Shown here: positions 1 through 8,312 of the stretch, in pieces | Layout of the letters: each line of letters starts with the position of its first letter | Numbering within the stretch: position 1 is the first letter of the stretch | Origin: Isoptericola sediminis | Lineage (GTDB): Bacteria; Actinomycetota; Actinomycetes; Actinomycetales; Cellulomonadaceae | DNA: 64,000 bases | Assembly (NCBI RefSeq): GCF_013085345.1 | Contig: NZ_JABFAJ010000006.1 | Span: forward strand, 1 to 64,000 | Direction of reading: 5' to 3' | Program-made: the position numbers and the translations under genes | The notes under the pieces: generated by a model | Databases searched by the model: none | What the model saw: the letters and a program-made list of their open reading frames with translations, nothing else | Told to the model about the DNA's origin: nothing

Positions 1-16
1 GGTCGTCGAGCGACGG

Positions 17-949
17 CTACTCCCCCTCCTCGCAGGCGATGCCGTTGCCGTTGGGGTCGAGACCGCTGCGGTAGCCGGGCGAGCCCTGGTAGATCGGCGC
101 GGCGCCGTCCTGACGGGCGGCGTCGCAGTTCCAGTACCACCACTGGCCGCCGCCGTCGTCGTCCCTCTTGTCGTTCCCCTGCTGCTGTTGCTGCTGCAGC
201 TGCTGCTGCTGGGCGGCCTGGTCGTCGAGCTCGGCCTGTCGGCTGACCAGCTGCGACTCCTTCTCCGCGATCTCGGACTCGCGCTCCTTGAGGGACTTCT
301 CCCGTGCCTCGAGCTCGGCGGCACGCTCGGAGAGCGCCGCCTTGTCCTCGGTGACCTCGGCCTCCAGCGCGGCGGCCTGCTCGACCTGTCGTTCGGCGTC
401 GGCGATGGCCTGGCGGGCGTCACCGGTCTGCACCATCGAGAACATCACGCCGACGATGACCCCGAGGGCCAGGCAGGCGACGGCGACCCCCGCGACGAGC
501 ACGGTCGCCGGACGCTGCCGCCGACCGGTGCGTGCCTCGCCCCGGTTCGTGTCGTGCCCCGGTGGGTTCGGCGGCGCGGCGGCGGGCTGCTGCGGCGGGA
601 CCGGCGTCGTGGCGCGCGCGGTGGGGTGCGGGTCGTGCACCGGCCTCGCGGACCCGTGCGCCGAGGCCCGGGTGGCCGACGGTGCGGGCGGCGGACCGGC
701 GTCGGGTCGCACGGGTGCCATGACCGTGGTCGCCCCCGGGTCGCCCGCACCCTGGGGCGGGGCGGAGGGCACGGCTGCGGCGCGCGTCGTCGCAGCAGGC
801 GCAGGCTGGGGCGGGGGCGGGGAGTCCTCCACCCAGTACTGCCATCCCGGAGGCGCCGGGGGCCACGAGGGGTCGGGTGCCCAGTGCGCGTCTGGCCGGA
901 ACCCTGGGGGGACCTGCCAGCCGGGCGGGGGGTTGAATCGCACGGTCAT
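17..949 (-). CDS. Membrane-anchored Excalibur calcium-binding domain protein
   Basis: 310 aa. Residues 1-45 are rich in Pro and Trp (PPGW/WPP motifs), followed by a long Pro/Ala-rich linker. One transmembrane helix lies at about 150-172. A charged coiled coil spans roughly 178-245 and ends in a glutamine tract. The last 35 residues are an Excalibur domain: WNCD, then the D-x-N-x-N-G-x-A-C-E calcium-loop signature with its paired cysteines. The order suggests a cytoplasmic N-terminus and an extracytoplasmic coiled coil carrying a Ca2+-binding tip, possibly a cell-surface sensor or envelope protein. The start is supported by GAAGGAG upstream of ATG. It is divergent from the helicase gene. Domain identification is firm; function is unknown. 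Confidence 0.85.
   Translation of the reverse strand: MTVRFNPPPGWQVPPGFRPDAHWAPDPSWPPAPPGWQYWVEDSPPPPQPAPAATTRAAAVPSAPPQGAGDPGATTVMAPVRPDAGPPPAPSATRASAHGSARPVHDPHPTARATTPVPPQQPAAAPPNPPGHDTNRGEARTGRRQRPATVLVAGVAVACLALGVIVGVMFSMVQTGDARQAIADAERQVEQAAALEAEVTEDKAALSERAAELEAREKSLKERESEIAEKESQLVSRQAELDDQAAQQQQLQQQQQQGNDKRDDDGGGQWWYWNCDAARQDGAAPIYQGSPGYRSGLDPNGNGIACEEGE
180..214 (-). repeat. CAG/CTG trinucleotide run encoding a Gln tract
   Basis: A near-pure run of CTG on the plus strand (CAG codons on the coding strand) encodes QQQ-LQQQQQQ within the coiled-coil region of the Excalibur protein. Such a run could slip and vary in length between strains. Confidence 0.7.
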
Positions 950-1034
950 GGGTCTCCTTCGGCGTCGTGCGGCCCCACTATGGCGGAAACATCCCCTTCA
1001 GGTCCATGTCGGCGGTCGCTGGTAGACCTGGGAC

Positions 1035-4000
1035 ATGTTCCTCCTGGACGGCCCCGGTGAGCCGCGGCTCGTGCACTCGGCCAGCGACCTGGTCGTGGCG
1101 GCCGAGTGCGAGCACGCGCTCCTGCGGCGTCTCGACGAGGTCCTGGGCCGGGTGCCGGCGAAGCCCCGGGACGCCGACGAGATGCTGGCGCGCACCGTCG
1201 CGCTCGGCGAGGCGCACGAGGCGTCCGTGCTGGAGGACTTCCGGGCCCGGTTCGGCACCTCGCCCGACGACGGCGGCCCCGGCGGGGTGCTCGAGGTCCC
1301 GGCGCCGCGGCGCATGGCGTACGACGACCTCGTCGCCGCGCACTCCGCGACGCTCGCCGGGCTCGAACGCGGGGCCGACGTCGTCTACCAGGCGGCGTTC
1401 TTCGACGGGAGCTTCCACGGGCGGGCCGACTTCCTGGTGCGCGACGCCGGCCCGGGCGACGGGAGCCCCCGTTACGGCGTCTGGGACACCAAGCTCGCCC
1501 GGCGGGAGAAGGTCCGGGCCGTGCTGCAGCTCGCCGCGTACGCCGACCAGCTCCTCGCCGCCGGGATCGACCCCACCGACCACGCCCACCTGGTGCTCGG
1601 CACCGGCGAGATCACCGAGCACGCGCTCGCCGAGGTGCTGCCGGTGTTCCGGGCGCGGCGTGACCGGCTGCTCGACGTCGTCGCCCGGCACGTCGAGGAG
1701 GGAGCGCCGGTCGAGTGGGACGCCCCGGGGCACGTCGCCTGCCAGCGGCTCGGCGTCTGCCCGGACTGCGCCGAGTCCGCCGCCACGCATTCCGACGTGC
1801 TGCTGGTCGCCGGCGTCTACGCCCCGCAGCGGGCAAGGCTTGCCGGGGCCGGGATCACGACGATGAAGGACCTCGCCGGTGCCGAGCAGCCCCCGGCGGG
1901 GATGGCGGCCGACCGGTTCGCCGGCCTGCAGCAACAGGCCGGGCTGCAGCTCGGCACCGACCCGGGCGACGGCTCGGTGCTGCTCGAGACGCCCGAGGGG
2001 TCGCGTGAGCTGCGCTGGGCGCTCACCGACCCGGCGCCCGTGGAACGTCTGCCACCACCGAGCGACGGGGACGTGTTCTTCGACTTCGAGGGCGACCCGC
2101 TGTGGGCTCCCGCGGACGCGCTCACCCCGGCCGAGTCGGGGATCGACTACCTCTTCGGCTGGGTCACCCGGGACCTGGACGTCGAGGGGCGGCCGTCGTT
2201 CCACGCCCTGTGGGCGGACACCTGGGCCGAGGAGGCCGACGCCCTGGTGCGGTTCGTGGACACGATGGCCGAACGCCGTCGTCGGTGGCCCGACATGCAC
2301 GTCTACCACTACGCGGCCTACGAACGGACGCACCTGCTGTCCATCGCGGCCCGGCACGGGGTGTACGAGGACGAGGTCGACGAGCTGCTGCGTTCCGGGG
2401 TGCTCGTCGACCTGTACGCGACGGTGCGGTCGGCGATCCGGATCTCCGACCGCTCCCGGTCGATCAAGAAGCTCGAACCGCTGTACATGGGCGACGAGGC
2501 TGCCCGGTCCGGCGTGACCGACGCCGCGACGTCGGTGGTCGAGTACGCCGAGTACTGCGAGCTGCTGGCCGCGGGGGAGCACGACGAGGCCGCGCAGCGC
2601 CGCGAGGAGATCCTCGACTACAACCGGTACGACTGCCTGTCCACGCTGCGGCTGCTGGACTGGCTGCGCTGGGCGCACGACGAGGTGGTCGGCCCGGTCG
2701 AGCGGCCGGTCGCCGAGCCGCTGCCCCTGGAGGAGCCCACCCCCGAGAACCCGGAGAGGGCCGCCCGGGAGGCGCTCGAGGCCGAGATCCGGGACGCCGT
2801 CGCGCACGCGCACCCCCACGAGCCCGCCGAGCGGGCGGCCGCCCGCGCACTGAGCCTGCTGGGCGCCGCGGTCGGCTACCACCGGCGCGAGGGCAAGCAG
2901 TTCTGGCAGGCGCACTTCTCCCGCATGCAGCTCCCGCCCTCCGAGTGGCCGGGTCGTCGTGCGGCCGCTGTCGTCGAGGGCGGGCGCGTCCTCCGGGGCT
3001 GGGAGGTCGAACCGGGCAAGCGGGCACCGTCGCGTCTCCTGGCCCTGACGTGTTCCGCCGTGGAGGGGAGCGAGCTGCGCGCGGGAGCGAGCGCGTTCCT
3101 GCTGTACGACGTGCCGTGCCCGCCGGTGGTCACGAACGTGGGACCGCTGGCCGAGCGGTGGTTCCACGGCAAGATGGCGATCGCCGAGGTCGAGCGGGTC
3201 GTCGACGGCGACCGTGAGCTGGACGTCTTCACCGTGCGGGAGCACGTGGGGGCCGGCCAGGAGACGCACGACGACCTGCCGTGCGCCCTGAGCGTCAACA
3301 GCCACGTCCCCGCCGGCCCGCTGGAGACGGCCACCGAGGAGGCCGGGCGGGCGGCGCTGGAGGCCTGGCGTACCGAGGAGACGGCAGGCGTGCCGATGGC
3401 GGACCGGCTGCCCGCCGGGCCGATGACCGACCTGCTCCAGCGACGTCCCGCCCGGGTCGCCGGGGGACTGCCGACACCGGCGGTGGGGCCGGACGGCGAG
3501 CCCGACGTCGTCGCGGCCGTGGAGCGGGCGGTACGGGCGCTCGACCGGTCGTACCTCGCCGTGCAGGGTCCGCCCGGCACCGGCAAGACCTACCTCGCCT
3601 CACACGTCATCGCGGCGCTGGTCGCCGACGGGTGGCGCGTCGGCGTCGTGGCGCAGTCGCACGCCGTCGTGGAGAACCTGCTGCACGGGGTGCTGAATGC
3701 CGGCGTCCCGGCCGAGCAGGTCGCCAAGAAGCTGCCCTCCGGCGTCTCACCGGCGCAGGCGGGGACCCCGTGGCAGGACGTCAGCGCCGACGGGCTGCAG
3801 GTCGTCGCCGCCGAGGCCGGCGACGCGGGCCGCGGCTGCGTCGTCGGAGGGACGGCCTGGGACTTCGCGCACGAGAGGTGGGCGCCGGAGGGCCTGGACC
3901 TGCTCGTCATCGACGAGGCCGGGCAGTTCGCGATCGCCAACACCGTCGCGGTCGCGCGGGCGGCGGCACGGCTGCTGCTGCTCGGCGATCCGCAGCAGCT

Positions 4001-4706
4001 GCCGCAGGTGTCCCAGGGGGCGCACCCCGACCCGGGGGTCGCCGGGTCGGCGCTCGGCTGGCTCGCCGACGGCCACGAGACGCTGCCGGAGGAGTTCGGC
4101 TACTTCCTGCCCGCGTCCCGGCGGATGCACCCGGCGCTGTGCACGGCGGTGTCCGAGCTGGCGTACTCCGGTCGGCTGCACGCCCACGCCTCGGTCCACG
4201 GGCGCTCCCTGGACCCGGTGGAGCCCGGTGTGCACGAGGTGCTCGTCGACCACGCCGGCCGGGCGGTGTCCTCGGCCGAGGAGGCCGAGGAGGTGGTCCG
4301 ACAGGTGCGGGCGGTGCTGGGCCGACCCTGGGTCCGGGCTCCCGGCGCGGAGCCGCGGGACCTCGGGGCCGCGGACGTCATCGTGGTCGCGGCCTACAAC
4401 GCGCAGGTGCACACGATCCGCCGCGCGCTGGCCCGGGCCGGCCTGGACGACGTGCGCGTCGGCACGGTCGACAAGTTCCAGGGCCAGGAGGCGCCCGTGG
4501 CAGTGCTGTCCATGGCCGCCTCCTCGCCGGAGGACGTGCCCCGGGGCATGGGGTTCCTGCTCAGCCGGAACCGGATCAACGTCGCGGTCTCCCGGGGGCA
4601 GTGGCGGGCGGTCGTGATCCGCTCGCCGCGGCTGACCGACTACCTGCCGACGTCGGTGACGGACCTGCAGCAGCTCGGGGCGTTCCTGCGCCTCACCGCT
4701 CGCTGA
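1035..4706 (+). CDS. TM0106-family RecB-like nuclease / RNase H-fold / SF1 helicase fusion
   Basis: 1223 aa with three parts. Residues ~1-290 carry a RecB-like PD-(D/E)XK core (GRADFLV, then WDTKLARREK near residue 150). Residues ~345-560 hold a DEDD/RNase H-like 3'-5' exonuclease fold (FFDFEGDP near 347; YNRYDCL near 535). Residues ~800-1220 form a Dna2/Nam7-type SF1 helicase with Walker A GPPGTGKT near 844, Walker B LLVIDEAG near 955, motif III GDPQQLPQV, FQGQE and the NVAVSRG motif VI. Family members are annotated as putative DNA repair helicase-nucleases; the substrate is not established. A weak -10-like TAGACC six bases before ATG and the absence of a Shine-Dalgarno suggest a leaderless mRNA. 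It stands alone as a transcription unit. Confidence 0.9.
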   Translation: MFLLDGPGEPRLVHSASDLVVAAECEHALLRRLDEVLGRVPAKPRDADEMLARTVALGEAHEASVLEDFRARFGTSPDDGGPGGVLEVPAPRRMAYDDLVAAHSATLAGLERGADVVYQAAFFDGSFHGRADFLVRDAGPGDGSPRYGVWDTKLARREKVRAVLQLAAYADQLLAAGIDPTDHAHLVLGTGEITEHALAEVLPVFRARRDRLLDVVARHVEEGAPVEWDAPGHVACQRLGVCPDCAESAATHSDVLLVAGVYAPQRARLAGAGITTMKDLAGAEQPPAGMAADRFAGLQQQAGLQLGTDPGDGSVLLETPEGSRELRWALTDPAPVERLPPPSDGDVFFDFEGDPLWAPADALTPAESGIDYLFGWVTRDLDVEGRPSFHALWADTWAEEADALVRFVDTMAERRRRWPDMHVYHYAAYERTHLLSIAARHGVYEDEVDELLRSGVLVDLYATVRSAIRISDRSRSIKKLEPLYMGDEAARSGVTDAATSVVEYAEYCELLAAGEHDEAAQRREEILDYNRYDCLSTLRLLDWLRWAHDEVVGPVERPVAEPLPLEEPTPENPERAAREALEAEIRDAVAHAHPHEPAERAAARALSLLGAAVGYHRREGKQFWQAHFSRMQLPPSEWPGRRAAAVVEGGRVLRGWEVEPGKRAPSRLLALTCSAVEGSELRAGASAFLLYDVPCPPVVTNVGPLAERWFHGKMAIAEVERVVDGDRELDVFTVREHVGAGQETHDDLPCALSVNSHVPAGPLETATEEAGRAALEAWRTEETAGVPMADRLPAGPMTDLLQRRPARVAGGLPTPAVGPDGEPDVVAAVERAVRALDRSYLAVQGPPGTGKTYLASHVIAALVADGWRVGVVAQSHAVVENLLHGVLNAGVPAEQVAKKLPSGVSPAQAGTPWQDVSADGLQVVAAEAGDAGRGCVVGGTAWDFAHERWAPEGLDLLVIDEAGQFAIANTVAVARAAARLLLLGDPQQLPQVSQGAHPDPGVAGSALGWLADGHETLPEEFGYFLPASRRMHPALCTAVSELAYSGRLHAHASVHGRSLDPVEPGVHEVLVDHAGRAVSSAEEAEEVVRQVRAVLGRPWVRAPGAEPRDLGAADVIVVAAYNAQVHTIRRALARAGLDDVRVGTVDKFQGQEAPVAVLSMAASSPEDVPRGMGFLLSRNRINVAVSRGQWRAVVIRSPRLTDYLPTSVTDLQQLGAFLRLTAR

Positions 4707-4734
4707 GGCGTCCCCCGACCCCGACCACCGACCC

Positions 4735-4844
4735 GCGAGTCAGCACACCCCTCCGCGAGTCAGGACGATCTGGGACGAGTCAGGACGATCTGCAGCGAGT
4801 CAGGACGATTTGCGACGAGTCAGGACGGGACTGCGCGAGTCAGA
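4735..4844 (+). repeat. 20-bp-period tandem repeat, RCGAGTCAGGACG core (locus 1)
   Basis: GAGTCAG occurs at 4737, 4757, 4777, 4797, 4817 and 4837, exactly every 20 bp. The units are (A/G)CGAGTCAGGACG plus about seven variable bases; the first unit reads CAGCAC. The array begins 28 bp after the helicase stop codon, in the same orientation as that gene. The last unit contains the stop codon of the convergent gene at 4840. The same core occurs at 7997-8168 and, inverted, at 9490-9580. Confidence 0.9.
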
Positions 4845-5598
4845 AGTCGAAACCGCCGCCGTCGCCACCGAAGAAGTCGCCGAGGCCGCCGCCGCTCTCG
4901 TCGCCGCCGCCGAAGAACCCACCGAACATGCCGTCGTCCCCGGCGGCCTCCGCGCCACCGGCATCCGTGCCCGCGGCCTCGGTGTCGGCACCGGCGTCCG
5001 CCCCGGCCTCGCCGGCTTCCCCCTCGCCCGCAGCGGCCGCGTCCTCGGCGACCGGCGTCGTCGGGTCGCCGAACGCAGGACCGAACATCGCGTTGGCCAC
5101 GGCCGAACCGATGACGACACCGGCGACCGTGCCGAGGAGGCTGGATCCCATCATCGAGCCGAAGCTCGGGCCCCTGGCACCGGTAGCAGCCCCCGGCCCG
5201 CCGGAGCGGAACGTGTTCTCCAGGGTGCCCGGGTTGCGCATCTCGGCGCGGGTCGCCATCCGGGCCAGCGACTGCGGGTCGTCGGTGGTGGCGCGCTCGG
5301 AGGCAGGCACCGTGGCGCCGACCTCGGTGAGGACTTGGCGGCGCTGCTCCGGAGTGAGCTGGGCGAACGCCTCGGCATGGGCCTGCTCGACGGCGTCCGG
5401 CGGGGCGGTGCGCAGCAGGTAGCGGTAGCGGTCGATCGCCACGTCGTCGGGTGAACGGTGCGAGGTGGGACCCGCGCTTCGCGGGTCCGCGGACGACGGT
5501 GCGGGCGTGGCGTACCCGCGCGGGGTGCCTCCGCCCGTCATCCCGGGGATGGAGCGCTCGTCACGTGACCTGCCGAGGAGTCGGTCGAGGAATCCCAT
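4840..5598 (-). CDS. Conserved hypothetical acidic protein (MGFLDRLLG N-terminus)
   Basis: 252 aa from the ATG at 5598, chosen because the MGFLDRLLGR N-terminus is a common membrane-associated start and the upstream in-frame extension is low-complexity. A helical region at about 60-140 (RYRYLLRTAPPDAVEQAHAE, LTPEQRRQVL) is followed by a Gly/Ala segment with one hydrophobic stretch (~150-175), a long Ala/Glu/Gly acidic tract and a Gly-rich end closing in GGGFDF. No catalytic motif is visible. Its stop codon lies inside the 20-bp repeat array. It is separated from the cold-shock gene by a terminator-like hairpin, so it is probably transcribed alone. Confidence 0.65.
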   Translation of the reverse strand: MGFLDRLLGRSRDERSIPGMTGGGTPRGYATPAPSSADPRSAGPTSHRSPDDVAIDRYRYLLRTAPPDAVEQAHAEAFAQLTPEQRRQVLTEVGATVPASERATTDDPQSLARMATRAEMRNPGTLENTFRSGGPGAATGARGPSFGSMMGSSLLGTVAGVVIGSAVANAMFGPAFGDPTTPVAEDAAAAGEGEAGEAGADAGADTEAAGTDAGGAEAAGDDGMFGGFFGGGDESGGGLGDFFGGDGGGFDF

Positions 5599-5672
5599 GG
5601 TGGTGGAACGGTTCGTGGTCCCCCGGGGTTCCCGGGGGAACCGGGTGGGGCGGGCGGTCCCTGGAGACGACA

Positions 5673-5714
5673 ACGGCCCGCACCCGCCGCCGTGAGGCAG
5701 CGAGTGCGGGCCGT
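5673..5714 (-). terminator. Rho-independent-like hairpin downstream of csp
   Basis: Perfect 11-bp arms (ACGGCCCGCAC at 5673-5683 and GTGCGGGCCGT at 5704-5714) enclose a 20-nt loop, 48 bp beyond the cold-shock stop codon. There is no U-tract, as is usual at high GC. Confidence 0.6.
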
Positions 5715-5761
5715 GCGAGTCTCGGGTGCGTGCCGCCGTCAGGAAGCACGCGGACGAGAGA

Positions 5762-5965
5762 TCAGAGCGGGCGAACGTTCTCCGCCTGCGGACCCTTCGG
5801 GCCCTGCGTGACGTCGAACTCGACCTTCTGCTCCTCGTCCAGGCTGCGGTAGCCCTGCGTCTGGATCGCGGAGAAGTGGACGAACACGTCAGCGGTGCCG
5901 TCCTCGGGAGCGATGAAGCCGTAGCCCTTCTCGCTGTTGAACCACTTCACGGTTCCGGTGGCCAT
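5762..5965 (-). CDS. cspA: Cold-shock protein (CspA family)
   Basis: 67 aa, the standard length for a single-domain Csp. RNP1 (KGYGFI) and RNP2 (VFVHFSAI) are intact, along with the [10 protein letters not shown] start. These proteins bind single-stranded nucleic acid and act as RNA chaperones. A strong AAGGAG precedes ATG. The transcribed upstream region carries a GTCCCC/GGGGAC hairpin just before the Shine-Dalgarno, which could contribute to temperature-dependent control, as in other csp leaders. Confidence 0.96.
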   Translation of the reverse strand: MATGTVKWFNSEKGYGFIAPEDGTADVFVHFSAIQTQGYRSLDEEQKVEFDVTQGPKGPQAENVRPL

Positions 5966-6574
5966 GGGTACTCCTTCAAGAGCTCGCAGTCCCCGCCTGT
6001 CGGGGACCGCGCATCACGGTGTTCGTCGTCAAACTCTTGTGGAACCAAGGTCCGCCGGTGCGCCGGGGTCAATCCTGAACGACCCCGCCTCCCGACGCAG
6101 GACGGGGGTCCGTCCGGTACGAGCAAGACACTGCAACGGCCCTAACGGTACGCGAGCGGAAGTCCTCGCACCAGCACATCGGCGAGATTCTCGGTCCGAT
6201 TGTCCCGAACATCACCCGCGACGGCGTCCGGAGGCCGGTCCCGACCCCAGCTCGGGTGCCCCGTGAGTCGATCTGTACCCGGTGTGAGCTCCCGTGGTCC
6301 GGTCCCGGACGGGGCGGCCGCCTCGACGCGGGCGGTGCCGTGACGGTGGTGATGGGGAGGTCGGCAGCACCGTGACCAGGCTGTTCGCCCGGAATCCTGC
6401 GGAATCCGCCAGCCCGGCAGGCCTATCTCGCCGGGGTGAGCCAGATCACAGGTTCGTCACGATCTGTCGAGAGTGACGGATCTGACACATGTATGTCACA
6501 CATGAGGACTAGTTTCAGCGCCACTACATGCGGCATTGAGTGCCGTGGCACGCCCGACCCCGAAAGGGAAACTC
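5966..6574. other. Intergenic region between csp and the binding-protein gene
   Basis: 609 bp without a convincing gene. It holds the csp leader on the minus strand (hairpin at 5991-6010) and the promoter region of the ABC binding protein. On the plus strand near 6474-6515, half-site-like GTGACG, TGACAC and TGTCACAC elements precede a possible -10 TAGTTT (6510-6515). GTCACAC also appears upstream of livH (14076-14084). The centre of the gap (about 6100-6430) shows nothing recognisable. Confidence 0.5.
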
Positions 6575-7876
6575 ATGACTCGACGCATGACGGCCGCGAA
6601 GGGCCTCGCCCTCGCCGCGGCGCTCAGCCTGGGCCTGACGGCCTGCGGCTCCGACGACTCGGCCGACGAGGCCGCGGACACCTCCGAGGAGTCGATGGAC
6701 GAAGGGTCGGCCGACCCCCTGACCATCGGCACCATCCTCCCGGTGACCGGGACGCTGTCCTTCCTCGGCCCGCCCGAGATCGCCGGCGTCGGTCTGGCCA
6801 TCCAGGACATCAACGAGGCCGGCGGCGTGCTCGGCAACGACGTCGAGGTCGAGTGGGGCGACTCCGGTGACAACACCGACCTGACGGTCGCGAACTCGAC
6901 CGCGACGGACCTCATCTCCAAGGGTGCGGACGCCGTCATCGGCGCTGCGTCGTCGTCGGTCTCCCTCGGTGTGGTCGACGTCTTCGCCGAGGCCCAGGTG
7001 ATGCAGATCTCGCCGGCGAACACCGCGGCCGACCTCTCGGGCTACGGCGACTTCTACACGCGCACCGCCCCGCCGGACACCGTCCAGGGCGCCGCGCTGG
7101 GCTCGCTGATCCTCGACGGCGGACACCAGGACGTCGCCATGATCGTCCTCAACGACGCCTACGGCACCGGTCTGCGCGACCACACCCAGAGCGCGATCGA
7201 GGCCGGCGGCGGCACGGTCGTCTACGGCGCCAACGGCGCCGGCGAGGAGTTCCCGCCCGGTGAGACGAACTTCGGTTCGCAGGTCTCCGCGGCGCTGGGC
7301 ACCGACCCGGACGCCCTCGTGGTCATCGCCTTCGAGGAGACCGTGGCCGCGGTGAACGAGCTCGTCGCCCAGGGCTGGGACTTCGACGGCACCACCTACT
7401 TCACGGACGGCAACCTGTCCGACTGGAGCGGTGACTTCGACGAGGGCACCCTCGCCGGCGTCCAGGGCACGCTGCCCGGTGCGCAGGCCGAGGACGACTT
7501 CAAGGAGCGCCTGAACACCTGGCACGAGGAGAACGAGGGTGCGCCCCTCGACGGCTACTCCTACGCGGCCGAGTCGTACGACGCCACCATCCTGGCGGCC
7601 CTGGCGGCCGTGCGGGGCGAGGGTACCGACGGCGTGACGATCTCCGAGAACATCGCGGCCGTCTCCGGCGCCGAGGGCGGCACCGAGGTCACGACCTTCG
7701 CCGAGGGCGTCGAGGCGCTCGAGGCCGGTGAGGAGATCGACTACACCGGTCCGTCGGGCACCGGCCCGCTGAACGAGGACAACGACCCGTCGTCCGCGTT
7801 CATCGGCATCTACGAGTACGGCGACGACAACACGTACACCTACGTGCGGCAGATCGAGGGCCAGATCGGCGGCTGA
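6575..7876 (+). CDS. Branched-chain amino-acid-type ABC transporter substrate-binding lipoprotein
   Basis: 433 aa. A lipoprotein signal (KGLALAAALSLGLTAC, lipobox LTAC) is followed by an acidic linker and a type-I periplasmic-binding fold (Peripl_BP_6: IGTILPVTGTLSFLGPPEIAG, then the A-VIGAASSSVS region). It would be anchored outside the membrane and feed the LivHMGF-like permease encoded at 9.6-13.9 kb. The substrate (Leu/Ile/Val or another amino acid or amide) cannot be read from sequence. ATG 6575 is preferred over an upstream TTG because AAAGGG sits before it. It is separate from and convergent with its permease operon. Confidence 0.9.
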   Translation: MTRRMTAAKGLALAAALSLGLTACGSDDSADEAADTSEESMDEGSADPLTIGTILPVTGTLSFLGPPEIAGVGLAIQDINEAGGVLGNDVEVEWGDSGDNTDLTVANSTATDLISKGADAVIGAASSSVSLGVVDVFAEAQVMQISPANTAADLSGYGDFYTRTAPPDTVQGAALGSLILDGGHQDVAMIVLNDAYGTGLRDHTQSAIEAGGGTVVYGANGAGEEFPPGETNFGSQVSAALGTDPDALVVIAFEETVAAVNELVAQGWDFDGTTYFTDGNLSDWSGDFDEGTLAGVQGTLPGAQAEDDFKERLNTWHEENEGAPLDGYSYAAESYDATILAALAAVRGEGTDGVTISENIAAVSGAEGGTEVTTFAEGVEALEAGEEIDYTGPSGTGPLNEDNDPSSAFIGIYEYGDDNTYTYVRQIEGQIGG

Positions 7877-7893
7877 CGCCCCGGTCGAGCCTG

Positions 7894-7961
7894 CCGGGAG
7901 GTTCCTCCCGGTCTGCTGACGACGGCCCGGTCTCCTCTGCGGAGGGGACCGGGCCGTCGTC
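7894..7961 (+). terminator. Tandem strong hairpins after the binding-protein gene
   Basis: Two stem-loops follow the stop codon. CCGGGAGG-TT-CCTCCCGG spans 7894-7911. A second stem with perfect 15-bp arms (7918-7932 and 7947-7961) has an inner TCC/GGA extension. Together they should stop transcription before the 20-bp repeat array. Confidence 0.75.
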
Positions 7962-7996
7962 GTCCACACGCTGTCCCTCGGCGTTCGCCCTCCGCC

Positions 7997-8168
7997 GCGG
8001 GTCAGGGCGCTCCGCCCGCGAATCAGGGGGCTGCCCGCCGAGTCAGGGCGCTGCCCCGCGGGTCAGGGGGCTTGCCGCCGAGGCAGGGTGCTGCCCCGCG
8101 GGTCAGGGGGCTTCCCGCCGAGTCAGGGCGCTGTGCCGCGAGTCAGGGCGCTGTGCCGCGAGTCAGGA
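7997..8168 (+). repeat. 20-bp-period tandem repeat, RCGAGTCAGGGCG core (locus 2)
   Basis: TCAGG cores lie at 8002, 8023, 8043, 8063, 8103, 8123, 8143 and 8163, with a degenerate GCAGG at 8083. The period is 20 bp (the first step is 21). The best units read GCGAGTCAGGGCGCTGTGCC. The array lies beyond the double hairpin of the binding-protein gene, in that gene's sense, and ends 145 bp before the DUF559-type gene. Confidence 0.9.
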
Positions 8169-8312
8169 CGAGTTCCGGCCGGGCAGGAGCCCCCGGGAGC
8201 GCACGTCGCCCCTGAGCGGCCGTGCGGGCTGTCGGTCGTCCACAGCGCCGTTCGTCCACCGAAGGCCCGCACGACCCGCCCTCCGCGGGCCGTGTCGCGC
8301 GAGTCTCGTCGC

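Noticed and set aside
8000-8170. CRISPR array at the 20-bp-period repeats
   Set aside because: Units are too short (10-bp core, ~10-bp variable), cores are degenerate and no cas genes are nearby.
8088-8312. N-terminal extension of the DUF559-type protein through the repeat array
   Set aside because: The extension is Arg/Pro/Ser-rich repeat translation without family similarity. ATG 8313 begins the conserved region.
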